Below are positions 6,726 to 13,518 of a stretch of DNA of 39,931 nucleotides, in pieces. The notes beneath the pieces are model-generated. The model searched no databases, was not told where the DNA came from, and saw nothing but the letters and a program-made list of their open reading frames with translations. The translations under genes and the position numbers were made by a program. This stretch comes from Acidobacteriota bacterium (GTDB taxonomy: Bacteria; Acidobacteriota; UBA6911; RPQK01; JADFOI01), in the NCBI GenBank assembly GCA_030624355.1, contig JAUXKG010000001.1, positions 1 to 39,931 on the forward strand, in the 5' to 3' direction. How positions within the stretch are numbered: the first letter of the stretch is position 1; each line of letters starts with the position of its first letter.

Positions 6726-7096
6726 GTGCTCTCAGATATACCAGTGACTTGAGTGATCTGGTAGATGGAGCACTCCAGGTGGTGAACATGGTGCAATTGT
6801 TTGCTCATCAAGAGAGACTATCGCCGAAACTCAAGTACGAAATTGCTCGTAACTCAATGATGCTTGTAGTCTTCATGGAGGCTCAAGAACTTAAGTCAAA
6901 GGGAGGAAGAGAGAACTTCCTGACTCGATGGGCGAAAAGAATTTCTGACTTCAAGTCATACCAGGCGTACATAGACTACGTGAAATCGTCCACGGGTTAT
7001 AGCGACGTCGAGAAGTTCAGGTCTGTCTTAGAGCAATTGATTAAGAAGTACCGGGAGGACACTAAGAGTGAAGACGACGCGCCATCGTCGAACTGA
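6722..7096 (+). CDS. Unknown 124-aa helical protein
   Basis: It is coupled to the upstream HTH gene by an ATGA overlap. The product is predicted to be almost all helical, with a basic middle (LTRWAKRISDFKSY) and a charged C-terminus (LIKKYREDTKSEDDAPSSN). No motif is recognised. It overlaps the next gene by 29 bases. Confidence 0.55.
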   Translation: MSALRYTSDLSDLVDGALQVVNMVQLFAHQERLSPKLKYEIARNSMMLVVFMEAQELKSKGGRENFLTRWAKRISDFKSYQAYIDYVKSSTGYSDVEKFRSVLEQLIKKYREDTKSEDDAPSSN

Positions 7097-7361
7097 TTGT
7101 CCCGGTTGTGGAACCAAGTTGGATGCTTCGACTTGCATGCACGTATCCGATAGGGGGCAGGCAGCTGGAGAATCCGAGCCGGCCCCAGGTGACTACTCTA
7201 TTTGTGTCCGTTGCGCTCAACCAATGAAGTACTCGAAGGGATTGAAGTTGAAAGCAGTTGGTACTCGGCACCTGGCCAAGTTGTATCAGAAGAACAGACC
7301 ACTTGCGCTGATTGTTGAGAACCTAAGGATTGCAATTGAACACCAGAATAAGGAGTGGTAG
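7068..7361 (+). CDS. Small zinc-binding protein (CPGC...CVRC)
   Basis: GTG 7068 follows GGGAGGA (7053-7059) at a good distance, giving 97 aa. Cys pairs at residues 11/14 (CPGC) and 46/49 (CVRC), with C23 and H25 between them, form a likely zinc-binding module. A basic helix follows (LAKLYQKNRPLALIVENLR). Small proteins of this layout are common unknowns in environmental phages. Metal binding is inferred from the cysteine spacing; function is unknown. Its stop TAG overlaps the next start. Confidence 0.65.
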   Translation: MKTTRHRRTDCPGCGTKLDASTCMHVSDRGQAAGESEPAPGDYSICVRCAQPMKYSKGLKLKAVGTRHLAKLYQKNRPLALIVENLRIAIEHQNKEW

Positions 7362-7651
7362 TGATCAAAAAAGTCGTCGTCAGTCCACACCTTGCGGTTG
7401 TTTATGACTTCAGTTTCGACATTAGTTCTGAACAACAGGAGAAAATAGATGATTACCTTGTTCGACGTAATTGGCAAGGTTTGCGTTCAGACACCAACTA
7501 CACTCTTTGGATTGACAGGGACGTCCGAAAGTACGAAGGCAAACCGATTTGCATTGGAGTCTGTGGTAGGGCGGCAGATGAATTGTTCGATGGGTGCGAC
7601 GTTGTCAGGTTCCACATAGTTTGGTTCAAAGAGTGGGAGGAAGGAGATTGA
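7361..7651 (+). CDS. Unknown 96-aa protein
   Basis: AAGGAG (7350-7355) lies five bases before GTG 7361, which overlaps the previous stop as TAGTG. Upstream in-frame GTGs are too close to the site. The product alternates beta-like and charged segments (VIKKVVVSPHLAVVYDFSF, later ICIGVCGRAADELFDGCDVV) and ends acidic. A compact alpha/beta fold is likely. No family is recognised. Confidence 0.55.
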   Translation: MIKKVVVSPHLAVVYDFSFDISSEQQEKIDDYLVRRNWQGLRSDTNYTLWIDRDVRKYEGKPICIGVCGRAADELFDGCDVVRFHIVWFKEWEEGD

Positions 7652-7652
7652 A

Positions 7653-7739
7653 ATGTGGTGGTCAATTGTAATTTTCTACTCGGGGTTCATATGTGGTTGG
7701 GCGATATGTGCTCTAATGACAATGGCAAGTGATCGATGA
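7653..7739 (+). CDS. 28-aa membrane micro-protein
   Basis: A very strong ribosome-binding region (GGGAGGAAGGAG) precedes ATG 7653. The peptide, beginning MWWSIVIFYSGFICGWAI and ending MASDR, is one hydrophobic span with a Trp-rich start. Its TGA overlaps the next ATG (ATGA at 7736). Coupling on both sides and the strong site make it credible despite its size. It probably sits in the inner membrane; no function can be assigned. Confidence 0.6.
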   Translation: MWWSIVIFYSGFICGWAICALMTMASDR

Positions 7740-7981
7740 AAGTCACAACTGTATTCCGATTTCCAAATGGAATGGTTGCTGTTATGGATGAACACGGCCA
7801 ACAGATTTCTGAATTGCAAGGGAGGTTCGAGGACGTCAAAGAGAAAGTTGAAGCGGCAGCGGACGACCAAACAGAATGGAATGGATGGGACGTTACTCTG
7901 GTAGTGCCTCTACACGATGTGGACAAACTCGTCGAACAGGCAAAGAAATTGAGCGACGAACATACAAGAGCGGATAAATGA
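7736..7981 (+). CDS. Unknown 81-aa protein
   Basis: It is coupled upstream and downstream by ATGA overlaps. The product starts with a beta-like segment (MKVTTVFRFPNGMVAVM), continues with a charged helix (LQGRFEDVKEKVEAAADD), then another strand and a final helix (VDKLVEQAKKLSDEHTR). It is acidic and soluble. No family is recognised. It lies between two tiny membrane proteins. Confidence 0.55.
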   Translation: MKVTTVFRFPNGMVAVMDEHGQQISELQGRFEDVKEKVEAAADDQTEWNGWDVTLVVPLHDVDKLVEQAKKLSDEHTRADK

Positions 7982-8118
7982 TCGAAATAGTCCACAGTCT
8001 AACACTGTTTCTGGTGGTGGTTGTTCAGCTCTATCAGCTACGATCATTCCGAATTCTGGACAACAGATTGAGAGAAATTGAATTGAAAGAACTTGACCGA
8101 CTGAAAGGGAGAAAGTGA
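7978..8118 (+). CDS. 46-aa single-span membrane protein
   Basis: ATG 7978 overlaps the previous stop, and its own TGA (8116-8118) overlaps the next ATG at 8118. The product has an N-terminal hydrophobic span (IVHSLTLFLVVVVQLYQL) followed by a charged amphipathic helix (NRLREIELKELDRLKGRK). This topology, a membrane anchor plus a cytoplasmic or periplasmic coiled coil, resembles small phage membrane proteins and spanin-like proteins. The role is unknown. Confidence 0.6.
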   Translation: MIEIVHSLTLFLVVVVQLYQLRSFRILDNRLREIELKELDRLKGRK

Positions 8119-8510
8119 TGCTCGACAAGTTCCTCGACGAGCACCGGAATACAATTCTCGGCGCAGTCTACCAGACTCTGGTAGACCGGCAGGTTCACTA
8201 CGTCGGACTGGACTACCCTGGCGGCGGGCAATTGGGGTTCTCTGTCTTGCCATGGGACGAGAAGTCCGAACGGCTGGACACTGAAGAACTACTCCTCGCC
8301 TACTTGTCGGGCAAAGGTGAGGCTGAGGCATACCGCACTGGGTTCAATGAATGCCTCGAACGCGTCCGCAGGTGGGCAATTGCAACTGGGATCGATGGCC
8401 AATTGCTCAATTTCCTGGCCCACCAGGAGATTGCCGAGCTTGACCGCTTCGGCGAAGGGCTGAAAGAGAATCCAGCAGGGAGCGATGAAGACGACACGCC
8501 AAAAAATTGA
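8118..8510 (+). CDS. Unknown 130-aa protein
   Basis: ATG 8118 overlaps the previous TGA (TGATG), with GGGAGAAAG just upstream. The product is acidic and mixed alpha/beta, with a Gly-rich turn (YPGGGQLGFSVL) and a long C-terminal helical region containing LERVRRWAIATGIDG. No motif is recognised. It overlaps the downstream HTH gene by 26 bases. Confidence 0.6.
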   Translation: MLDKFLDEHRNTILGAVYQTLVDRQVHYVGLDYPGGGQLGFSVLPWDEKSERLDTEELLLAYLSGKGEAEAYRTGFNECLERVRRWAIATGIDGQLLNFLAHQEIAELDRFGEGLKENPAGSDEDDTPKN

Positions 8511-8697
8511 GATCGCAAAACGGTTCCGAGCAGCCAGAATCCAGCACGGGATCTCCCAACAGGACTTGGCGGATGAGCTGGAGATCCACCGAGAGACCAT
8601 ATCGTTCATTGAAAGCTCCACCAGATCCATTCGGGCAGAAGAGTTGGGGCTTTTTGCCAAGGAATTGGGGGTGACTGTGACCTGGCTGGTGGGATAG
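8485..8697 (+). CDS. XRE-family HTH protein (repressor-like)
   Basis: The product has 70 aa and is essentially one Cro/CI-type HTH domain. Helices 2-3 read ISQQDLADELEIHRETISFIES, the canonical pattern with Q at the start of helix 2 and T/S at the recognition helix. They are followed by LGLFAKELGVTVTWL, the usual last helix. There is no dimerisation or cleavage domain. As the last gene of the early cluster in an integrase-carrying phage it could be a Cro- or repressor-like regulator. That role is inference. Confidence 0.75.
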   Translation: MKTTRQKIEIAKRFRAARIQHGISQQDLADELEIHRETISFIESSTRSIRAEELGLFAKELGVTVTWLVG

Positions 8698-8726
8698 ACT
8701 GGGTGTGGCTGTAGGAAGGAGACCTT

Positions 8727-9560
8727 ATGGCTGCTTTTGATTTTACGGATCGTACTGCACAATTTGATGCCAACGAACTCAGCGGTGGCGACGATCTTCT
8801 TGATGGCTCCGGGAACGGGAACTTTCTTGATGACTTTCTCGGCGTGCCTACGGGGATTACTGGGGCCGTGGCTTCCGACGGTGGCGGGTCTCGAGGTTTG
8901 ACTTTCTCGGCAGATCGTAGCTTCCAACGAATCACGGGGCCAGCTGACCCTTGGGATCTCCGCGTAACCGGAACGCCCGGCGGACTGATAAGCTTTACGT
9001 GGACTGGGTGGTGTTGGCTCGACAACGCGGAGCAGGGCTCATTCTTTTCGATCCATGATCCGGTATTAGCAAGCGGTCAAGCTGTCCTTATCAATCCACG
9101 AGAAACCAATTCGGGTGGAACTCCGAGTCCTTGGATAGCTATGGCTGACGGCATAACGCCGTTCAATTTCCGAGCAGTCAAGCCAGACGCAGTGAACACG
9201 TTTCCCCTCATGACCTGGCAATTCGTGGCGGGCGGATGGAACAAAGTCACAAACAGAGTCTTCGGCTTCTGGGGCCGGTCGCCAGGCAATTTTACCTATG
9301 CCGAGACGGCCGGCTTTGCGGCTGGCTTCAACTACACGGTGAACGCGGATAACGTCAAGCTCGGGTTCTTCAATGGCGAGCCTGGCCAGGCACGCATGTA
9401 CATCGACCACATGCTTTACTGGAAAGATCGAGCACTGACACAGGCAGATTTAGAGCTTATTTGGGAAAACCATGTTGGAATCGATTTCAACCAACTTAGT
9501 GGCAATGGCGCAGACGAGAACGAAGATTTCATCACTGTCAAAAAGTTGCTGAGGGTATAA
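8727..9560 (+). CDS. LamG/concanavalin-like protein, copy A
   Basis: The product has 277 aa and follows GGAAGGAGACCTT. It has the beta-sandwich character of LamG/ConA-like lectin domains: aromatic strands such as GGLISFTWTGWCWLDN and WQFVAGGWNKVTNRVFGFW, and the signature near the end YIDHMLYWKDRALTQAD. The next gene has a clearly related C-terminal motif, so the two are paralogues. Such domains in phages usually sit on virion surfaces and bind sugars. That role is inferred. There is no signal peptide. It is on the strand opposite the virion operon. Confidence 0.7.
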   Translation: MAAFDFTDRTAQFDANELSGGDDLLDGSGNGNFLDDFLGVPTGITGAVASDGGGSRGLTFSADRSFQRITGPADPWDLRVTGTPGGLISFTWTGWCWLDNAEQGSFFSIHDPVLASGQAVLINPRETNSGGTPSPWIAMADGITPFNFRAVKPDAVNTFPLMTWQFVAGGWNKVTNRVFGFWGRSPGNFTYAETAGFAAGFNYTVNADNVKLGFFNGEPGQARMYIDHMLYWKDRALTQADLELIWENHVGIDFNQLSGNGADENEDFITVKKLLRV

Positions 9561-9562
9561 CA

Positions 9563-10804
9563 ATGGGCTTCCCTTACACAGACGTCAACAGTACCTACAA
9601 TGCAGAAGGTACAGGAAACCTGATCGATGGAAGAGGACTCCCTGCTCAGAAGAGTCTCATCAATGTGAACAGCGTTGCTTCAGTAAGCGATGGGATGTTC
9701 GGTCAGGCGCGCGGTCCTATCGGTGAAGCTGCTACAAGCCTTCCACATTTTGATGCTGTCGCTGACTTTGATGGCAGCCAATTCGACGTACGTGGACTTA
9801 CCTCGATATCAGTTCTAATGTGGGTGAGACTCACCGCTAACACTACAGAGACGTTCGGATGGAGTGTATGGAATGGCACCGATGCAGAGGGGCAAGCATG
9901 GGTACTGTCGCCGAACGTCATCCTCCCTGGCCCTGTTCAGGGGCCACGATTCCATATGTACGATGGGCTCGTTGATTTCGTCAACATTGGCGTTTATGCC
10001 AGGACGTCAGGTCCTGTCATTCCCATCAATGACTGGCACTTGATCGGTGGATCATGGAACGCATTGACTAACACTCTTGCCTGCTTCTTCGGTGACGGGT
10101 CGGATTCCTCCGGGAACACTACTGACTTCAACACTGTTAGTGGATTTTCTGCGGGCTTCGGGTACTCAGCCAATGCCAACAATGCTATTGGTAAATTCCG
10201 TCACGGTGGCACTACAGCTGCCCAGATGGAAGTTGACCACCTGTTATACTGGAAAGGCCGGGCATTCGATGAGGAAGACTTCCTCAACCACTGGAATTCA
10301 GGAGCCGGACTTGCATTCTCACAGTTTTCAGGAGTACAACCCATGGCCTTTTCAGCGATCAGAGAATCGATTCAACTCAGGAGCAAATCAGCAGAGATCG
10401 AGCCGTCTACTCTTGGCCTCGAGACCGTCGACCTGGAGGACGCAGCAGACGCCGAGTCCGAACTGATCGACGGGCGTGACAACTTCGTGTTCAAACTCTA
10501 TTCAGTTGTAGATAATACAGCTGCGACAGTCGGTACTTTTTCTGTCTTCTGTGACTTGTATGAGCGTGATGGGGTGACACTCCTTGAAGCAGTCGAACTC
10601 TTCAGCGCGCAGCTACCAACCAGTGACAATACAGTGGCGATACAGTTCGGCCTCGGGCTTACTGCTGCCTTGACCGGCACAGCTGTGATCGGAACGGCCA
10701 TCACTACCCTGAAGTCGATTCAACTTTTCAAGATCAGAGTTGTAAAGGATACACCAGCAGATGCTACGAGTGTACTCGACGTCCGCCTGCTTGTTGGCGA
10801 TTAG
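9563..10804 (+). CDS. LamG/concanavalin-like protein, copy B, with extra C-terminal domain
   Basis: It begins two bases after copy A ends (413 aa). Residues about 1-260 mirror copy A: MWVRLTANTTETFGWSVW and the end signature MEVDHLLYWKGRAFDEEDF, with FSQFSG matching FNQLSG in copy A. Residues about 270-413 are an added beta-rich domain (FVFKLYSVVDNTAATVGTF to SIQLFKIRVVKD), possibly Ig-like or capsid-decoration-like. The pair looks like a tandem duplication with domain gain. A virion surface or receptor-contact role is plausible but unproven. Confidence 0.7.
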   Translation: MGFPYTDVNSTYNAEGTGNLIDGRGLPAQKSLINVNSVASVSDGMFGQARGPIGEAATSLPHFDAVADFDGSQFDVRGLTSISVLMWVRLTANTTETFGWSVWNGTDAEGQAWVLSPNVILPGPVQGPRFHMYDGLVDFVNIGVYARTSGPVIPINDWHLIGGSWNALTNTLACFFGDGSDSSGNTTDFNTVSGFSAGFGYSANANNAIGKFRHGGTTAAQMEVDHLLYWKGRAFDEEDFLNHWNSGAGLAFSQFSGVQPMAFSAIRESIQLRSKSAEIEPSTLGLETVDLEDAADAESELIDGRDNFVFKLYSVVDNTAATVGTFSVFCDLYERDGVTLLEAVELFSAQLPTSDNTVAIQFGLGLTAALTGTAVIGTAITTLKSIQLFKIRVVKDTPADATSVLDVRLLVGD

Positions 10805-11036
10805 CCTGCTGGCCGGCTGTTGGACCCCCGAGGAGAGAGCTGACGCTGGTGCGGGAGCCGTCGAAGGTGTGAAGGAAATGACGAAAGCTGTCGGCGATGC
10901 ACTCACTGCATGGGAGACGACCGGTATCGTCGGCGTCGTTACAGCCTTAGGTTTAGGCGTGTGGAGGGCGATCAGCAAAGGAATGGCGAGAGCCAACAGG
11001 AGGAAGTCAGATGCCGCAACATCCGGGCAAGGTTAG
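10761..11036 (+). CDS. Small lipoprotein with a second hydrophobic span
   Basis: ATG 10761 lies inside the end of the previous gene (44-nt overlap), giving 91 aa. Residues 1-20 form a signal peptide ending in the lipobox LAGC, so lipidation at C20 is predicted. Residues about 53-72 (TGIVGVVTALGLGVWRAIS) are a second hydrophobic segment. The tail is basic. Phage lipoproteins of this size include outer-membrane spanins and superinfection-exclusion proteins. The second span is not typical of spanins, so the role is open. Confidence 0.65.
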   Translation: MLRVYSTSACLLAISLLAGCWTPEERADAGAGAVEGVKEMTKAVGDALTAWETTGIVGVVTALGLGVWRAISKGMARANRRKSDAATSGQG

Positions 11037-11118
11037 AAAGAACAACCCAAAGAGGAAGAAGCCGAAGAGAAAGATACCAAAGAAACAGAGGACTGCAGGC
11101 TCAGGATATGTAGGATAG
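11011..11118 (+). CDS. 35-aa highly basic mini-protein
   Basis: The ATG at 11011 follows AGGAGG at about 7 nt. Thirteen of the 35 residues are Lys or Arg, concentrated in residues 7-27 (for example NNPKRKKPKRKIPKK), with a Gly-rich end. It overlaps the lipoprotein gene in another frame. The strong site and tight spacing support expression. It probably binds nucleic acid by charge; this could be a packaged or DNA-condensing peptide, but that is inference. Confidence 0.55.
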   Translation: MPQHPGKVRKNNPKRKKPKRKIPKKQRTAGSGYVG

Positions 11119-11126
11119 GAGGATAG

Positions 11127-11279
11127 ATGCCACCGAAAGTTATCATCAACAGGGACAAGGCCAGGACTGGCGACACCTCGAAGGCAAAGGTCGCCGGCAA
11201 GACAACCGGTAAGGGAGGACCGAAGCGTGGAAAGGGGCACATTCCAGTACTCAGCAAAATCCTTGGAGGTAAGATCTGA
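11127..11279 (+). CDS. 50-aa basic Gly/Lys-rich mini-protein
   Basis: TAGGAGGATAG precedes ATG 11127. The product begins MPPKVIINRDKARTGDTSKA and continues with Gly-Lys repeats (AGKTTGKGGPKRGKG), ending in a short hydrophobic segment. It is strongly basic and probably disordered in the middle. It is coupled to the next gene by TGATG. No family is recognised. Confidence 0.6.
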   Translation: MPPKVIINRDKARTGDTSKAKVAGKTTGKGGPKRGKGHIPVLSKILGGKI

Positions 11280-11494
11280 TGGGACAGGCAGCGAACGAAG
11301 CGAAAAGCGTACCCGCCAATTTCGGAATGAAGGATGAGTTCCGCCCGGACCTCGGAGGCGGAGGCGCTGCTGGGATGAACTCCTCAGCCAGCCGTAGTGG
11401 CGGGGACCCGCAGCGGGTGTTCCCCGGTGGCCAGGCTGACAAGATGGCTGGCCAGAGAACGGGGAGTGGCTCGAGTCAGCGCGGGCAGCCTTGA
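11279..11494 (+). CDS. 71-aa Gly/Ser-rich protein
   Basis: ATG 11279 overlaps the previous TGA, with GGAGG upstream. The composition is dominated by Gly, Ser, Ala and Gln (for example DLGGGGAAGMNSSAS and GSGSSQRGQP), so it is probably disordered. It is the last of a chain of three low-complexity mini-proteins. No function can be assigned. Confidence 0.55.
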   Translation: MGQAANEAKSVPANFGMKDEFRPDLGGGGAAGMNSSASRSGGDPQRVFPGGQADKMAGQRTGSGSSQRGQP

Positions 11495-11862
11495 CATGCC
11501 CTTGGAAAAGTAGTATGTCGTCTCATGCCGGAGGGGGTTGATTGCTGCGAGGTACCCTACCGCTGCGGTTTGCATGAAGCCCTCGCCCGGCACATTTTCT
11601 TTCGGGTATCGTAACCAGGACCGGCCGCCGTGACCTCGGTTGTTGTCTGATCCGTTTCCGCCGAGCAGCGATCACCGGTCCTCTTTAGAATGGCCACCAG
11701 GAAATCCGTGGTTCGAGTCCCGGCGCGCTGGCAACGGCGGAGTAGTGTGAATTGGCAACACGCCTGGGGTTTTCTATGGCCCTGACCCGGTCAGTGCGGG
11801 CAGTCTCGGACAAAACCCGCCGCCTGGGGAGGTTGATCGAGCACCTGTGACCAAGGGCCACT
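11495..11862 (+). other. Structured non-coding interval with tRNA-like pieces
   Basis: I see no convincing gene in these 368 bases. They contain a tRNA T-loop-like sequence GGTTCGAGTCC (11710-11720), whose stem pairs poorly. A D-arm-like hairpin, GTGT (11745-11748) and ACAC (11758-11761) around GAATTGGCA, is preceded by TA. Stem AGGACCGG/CCGGTCCT encloses about 50 nt (near 11617-11682), and GCCGG/CCGGC encloses the region near 11528-11590. CTGAC-CCG-GTCAG lies near 11783. No complete cloverleaf can be built. It may hold degenerate tRNAs or an unknown structured RNA. Confidence 0.4.
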
Positions 11863-12036
11863 TTGAAAATCTACATGGCGATGGACGACGGCGATTACTA
11901 CGCCACTGAGGTCAGGGGAGTCTACGCAACCAAGGACTTGGCCGAATTGCACGTTGCCACGCTGTTCAGCGGATATGTCCAAGAGAAAGAAGTACTGACG
12001 GAGCTGCCAGATGAAATCGAGCGAGAACAGACGTAG
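11863..12036 (+). CDS. Unknown 57-aa acidic protein
   Basis: The frame ends at TAG 12034-12036. TTG 11863 gives a natural start (KIYMAMDDGDYYATEVRGVY); ATG 11875 is the alternative (53 aa). The sequence reads like a compact domain: strand, turn DDGDYY, strand, then a helix (TKDLAELHVATLFSGY). No strong ribosome-binding site is visible. It overlaps the next gene by 26 bases. Function unknown. Confidence 0.55.
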   Translation: MKIYMAMDDGDYYATEVRGVYATKDLAELHVATLFSGYVQEKEVLTELPDEIEREQT

Positions 12037-12484
12037 TTTTATCTTCGGTGTCGGGGCGTTCGCCGCTGCGGTCTTCATCCCGAAGACCAAAAAGCTGATC
12101 TTCCCGATACAGGACAGCCCCCTCATCTCGCCAAACTCGTTCAATGTCCACCGCATGTGGAAGGACACGAACAGGACCGGCTCCAACACCGCGTACTTCT
12201 GGATGGGCGCGCCCAAGGGCCAGCCACTCCGGCTCTATGTGAAGCATGGCTCGCCACCCCAGCACCTGTTCGACTTCGACAGGATGGTGAGGAATGACGA
12301 ACCGGCGAGGGACTTCAGCTACCATGCTCACGATAATCTCGAACGCGATGGCATCAAGCGAGAGTATGTGTTCGCCCCCGGCATGTGGCACCCGAAGAAG
12401 AAGATGACTCCGGTCAACAAGGAAGAGTTCAAGAACACAGTCTTCGCGCTCGAGAAACACTGCGAATATGACACTGACACGTGA
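12011..12484 (+). CDS. Tat-leader-like protein, unknown function
   Basis: ATG 12011 has GGAG six bases upstream (157 aa). The N-terminus contains NRRSFIF (residues 6-12) followed by a hydrophobic stretch GVGAFAAAVFIP, closely resembling a twin-arginine signal. The mature part is rich in aromatic residues and charge (HRMWKDTNRTGSNTAYFWMG; ERDGIKREYVFAPGMWHPKK). Some of it could be an enzyme or binding domain, but I do not recognise it. A Tat-exported phage protein would be unusual. It is the last plus-strand gene before the terminator at 12657. Confidence 0.6.
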   Translation: MKSSENRRSFIFGVGAFAAAVFIPKTKKLIFPIQDSPLISPNSFNVHRMWKDTNRTGSNTAYFWMGAPKGQPLRLYVKHGSPPQHLFDFDRMVRNDEPARDFSYHAHDNLERDGIKREYVFAPGMWHPKKKMTPVNKEEFKNTVFALEKHCEYDTDT

Positions 12485-12607
12485 GCCTGGTGGTACTCCT
12501 TTACTGTAAGAAGGGCGAAGGACGAGGCGGGTTCGATTCCTGCATGGCAAGGTCAAGCGCAAGGTCACGCATGATCAAAGATCCGGGTTCGATCCCCGGC
12601 ACGTGTC
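12477..12607 (+). ncRNA. tRNA-like sequence with two T-arms (degenerate or interrupted)
   Basis: ACACGTG (12477-12483) and CACGTGT (12600-12606) form a perfect 7-bp acceptor-like stem. A D-arm-like hairpin lies at 12483-12498 (GAG, loop with GGTGG, CTC). It is followed by CCTTT-ACTGTAA-GAAGG (12498-12514), an anticodon-arm-like hairpin with TGT in the anticodon position but C instead of U33. There are two good T-arms: 12527-12543 (GCGGG TTCGATT CCTGC) and 12583-12599 (CCGGG TTCGATC CCCGG). The total, 131 nt, is about 55 nt too long for one tRNA. CACGTG is palindromic, which weakens the acceptor match. A real, functional tRNA is not established. Confidence 0.35.
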
Positions 12608-12656
12608 CTCTCTACAATAATGGGTTTTTGGGGTCCAACAGGCATCACCTCCTCTC

Positions 12657-12692
12657 GTAAGGATTGCTTACCGATAGTTTTTTTGATTTTTT
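12657..12692 (+). terminator. Intrinsic terminator closing the left plus-strand block
   Basis: GTAAG (12657-12661), loop GATTG, CTTAC (12667-12671) is followed by CGATAG and then seven T, GA and six T. It lies between convergent plus- and minus-strand genes. The stem is short, but the long T-tract makes termination of the plus-strand transcript likely. Confidence 0.6.
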
Positions 12693-12723
12693 CCCGCAAC
12701 GCAGTAACGCTCCTTGAACCAGG

Positions 12724-13173
12724 CTATGAGATGCTTCTGAGCTTCTTTCCCCAGCCAGCGGGTGAATCGTCTGAGTAAAGCAACACGACGCGCACATTCG
12801 CTGGGGCTGAGGGGTTTTTTACTCGCACTCGAATGCTCAGCAATGGGGTCGAATAGGTTGAGGGCTGTCCCCCTGGGTCAAGCAGTCTGACTCGCAGATT
12901 GTATATCCCAGCCGGGATGCCAGCGAGAGCCTCTCTAACAGGAACTCGGTTCTCTCCTGTTGTCGCAACAAATGGTATCTTGACCCAGCGTTGTTGGCCT
13001 CCTCCTTCTGGAGGAGAATACTGGAACTCGACCTCTGCGACTTCAGCTCCTGGTGTTCCGTCTTCATAGTTACCACTCCAGTCAAAAGCGAACTGCTTTG
13101 TAGAATCACGACCGATATCGATTGGCGCTGGCTGGGGAGCCAACGCGAATATCATCACAAGTGGCAAGATCAT
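12724..13173 (-). CDS. Secreted Ig/FN3-like protein
   Basis: The product has 149 aa. The N-terminus (MILPLVMIFALAPQPAPIDI) is a likely signal peptide. The mature part is beta-rich, with a fibronectin/Ig-like rhythm: AEVEFQYSPPEGGG, RVPVREALAGIPAGIYNLRV and LLSIRVRVKNPSAP. It is coupled to the gene at 13170 by an ATGA overlap. Its pairing with a small membrane protein suggests a cell-envelope or lysis-module role. The domain call is by pattern only. Confidence 0.55.
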   Translation of the reverse strand: MILPLVMIFALAPQPAPIDIGRDSTKQFAFDWSGNYEDGTPGAEVAEVEFQYSPPEGGGQQRWVKIPFVATTGENRVPVREALAGIPAGIYNLRVRLLDPGGQPSTYSTPLLSIRVRVKNPSAPANVRVVLLYSDDSPAGWGKKLRSIS

Positions 13174-13436
13174 TGGTCACCTCCGATTTGCCTTGTTTCG
13201 AGCAGAGTCGACAGACGGGTGAGCACTATAGTATTCTCGCCCACTGCCGTACGATTCTCCTTAACAGCTTCGGTACACTCACTGTGACATTTTGTAAATC
13301 TTTCAGTGATCTCCTTTGTCAGTTTGTTGTGGTCTGCCTGGTGAGTCCTCTGTGCCTTGAGAAACAACCACGCCATCACGATCACAGCAGCCGCAGCTGG
13401 TATCGTAATGACCAGCTTCATGAGAGCTTCTTCCAT
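13170..13436 (-). CDS. Small membrane protein, holin- or spanin-like
   Basis: I use ATG 13436 (88 aa); an in-frame GTG at 13445 is possible. Residues about 5-26 (LMKLVITIPAAAAVIVMAWLF) are a single transmembrane span, followed by a basic helical segment and a long amphipathic helix (KEITERFTKCHSECTEAVKE). One membrane span plus a coiled coil fits inner-membrane spanins and some holins. No endolysin is visible nearby, so the lysis role is tentative. Confidence 0.5.
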   Translation of the reverse strand: MEEALMKLVITIPAAAAVIVMAWLFLKAQRTHQADHNKLTKEITERFTKCHSECTEAVKENRTAVGENTIVLTRLSTLLETRQIGGDQ

Positions 13437-13518
13437 TGTCCGCACCCGGTCAGAACAGCCATGTCAATTGTACACTTTCTTCTTGCATTGTGCCCCAATC
13501 AGAAGAGACAGTTATGTC

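Noticed and set aside
11495..12607. A complete tRNA gene
   Set aside because: No combination of arms gives a full cloverleaf with matching acceptor strands and normal length.
12583..12607. Integrase attachment site (attP) inside the tRNA-like 3' end
   Set aside because: A T-arm plus acceptor end is typical of attP, but it lies more than 20 kb from the integrase in this window and no matching host sequence can be seen.
12724..13436. A complete lysis cassette
   Set aside because: Only a holin/spanin-like membrane protein and a secreted Ig-like protein are present; no endolysin motif is visible anywhere in the window.
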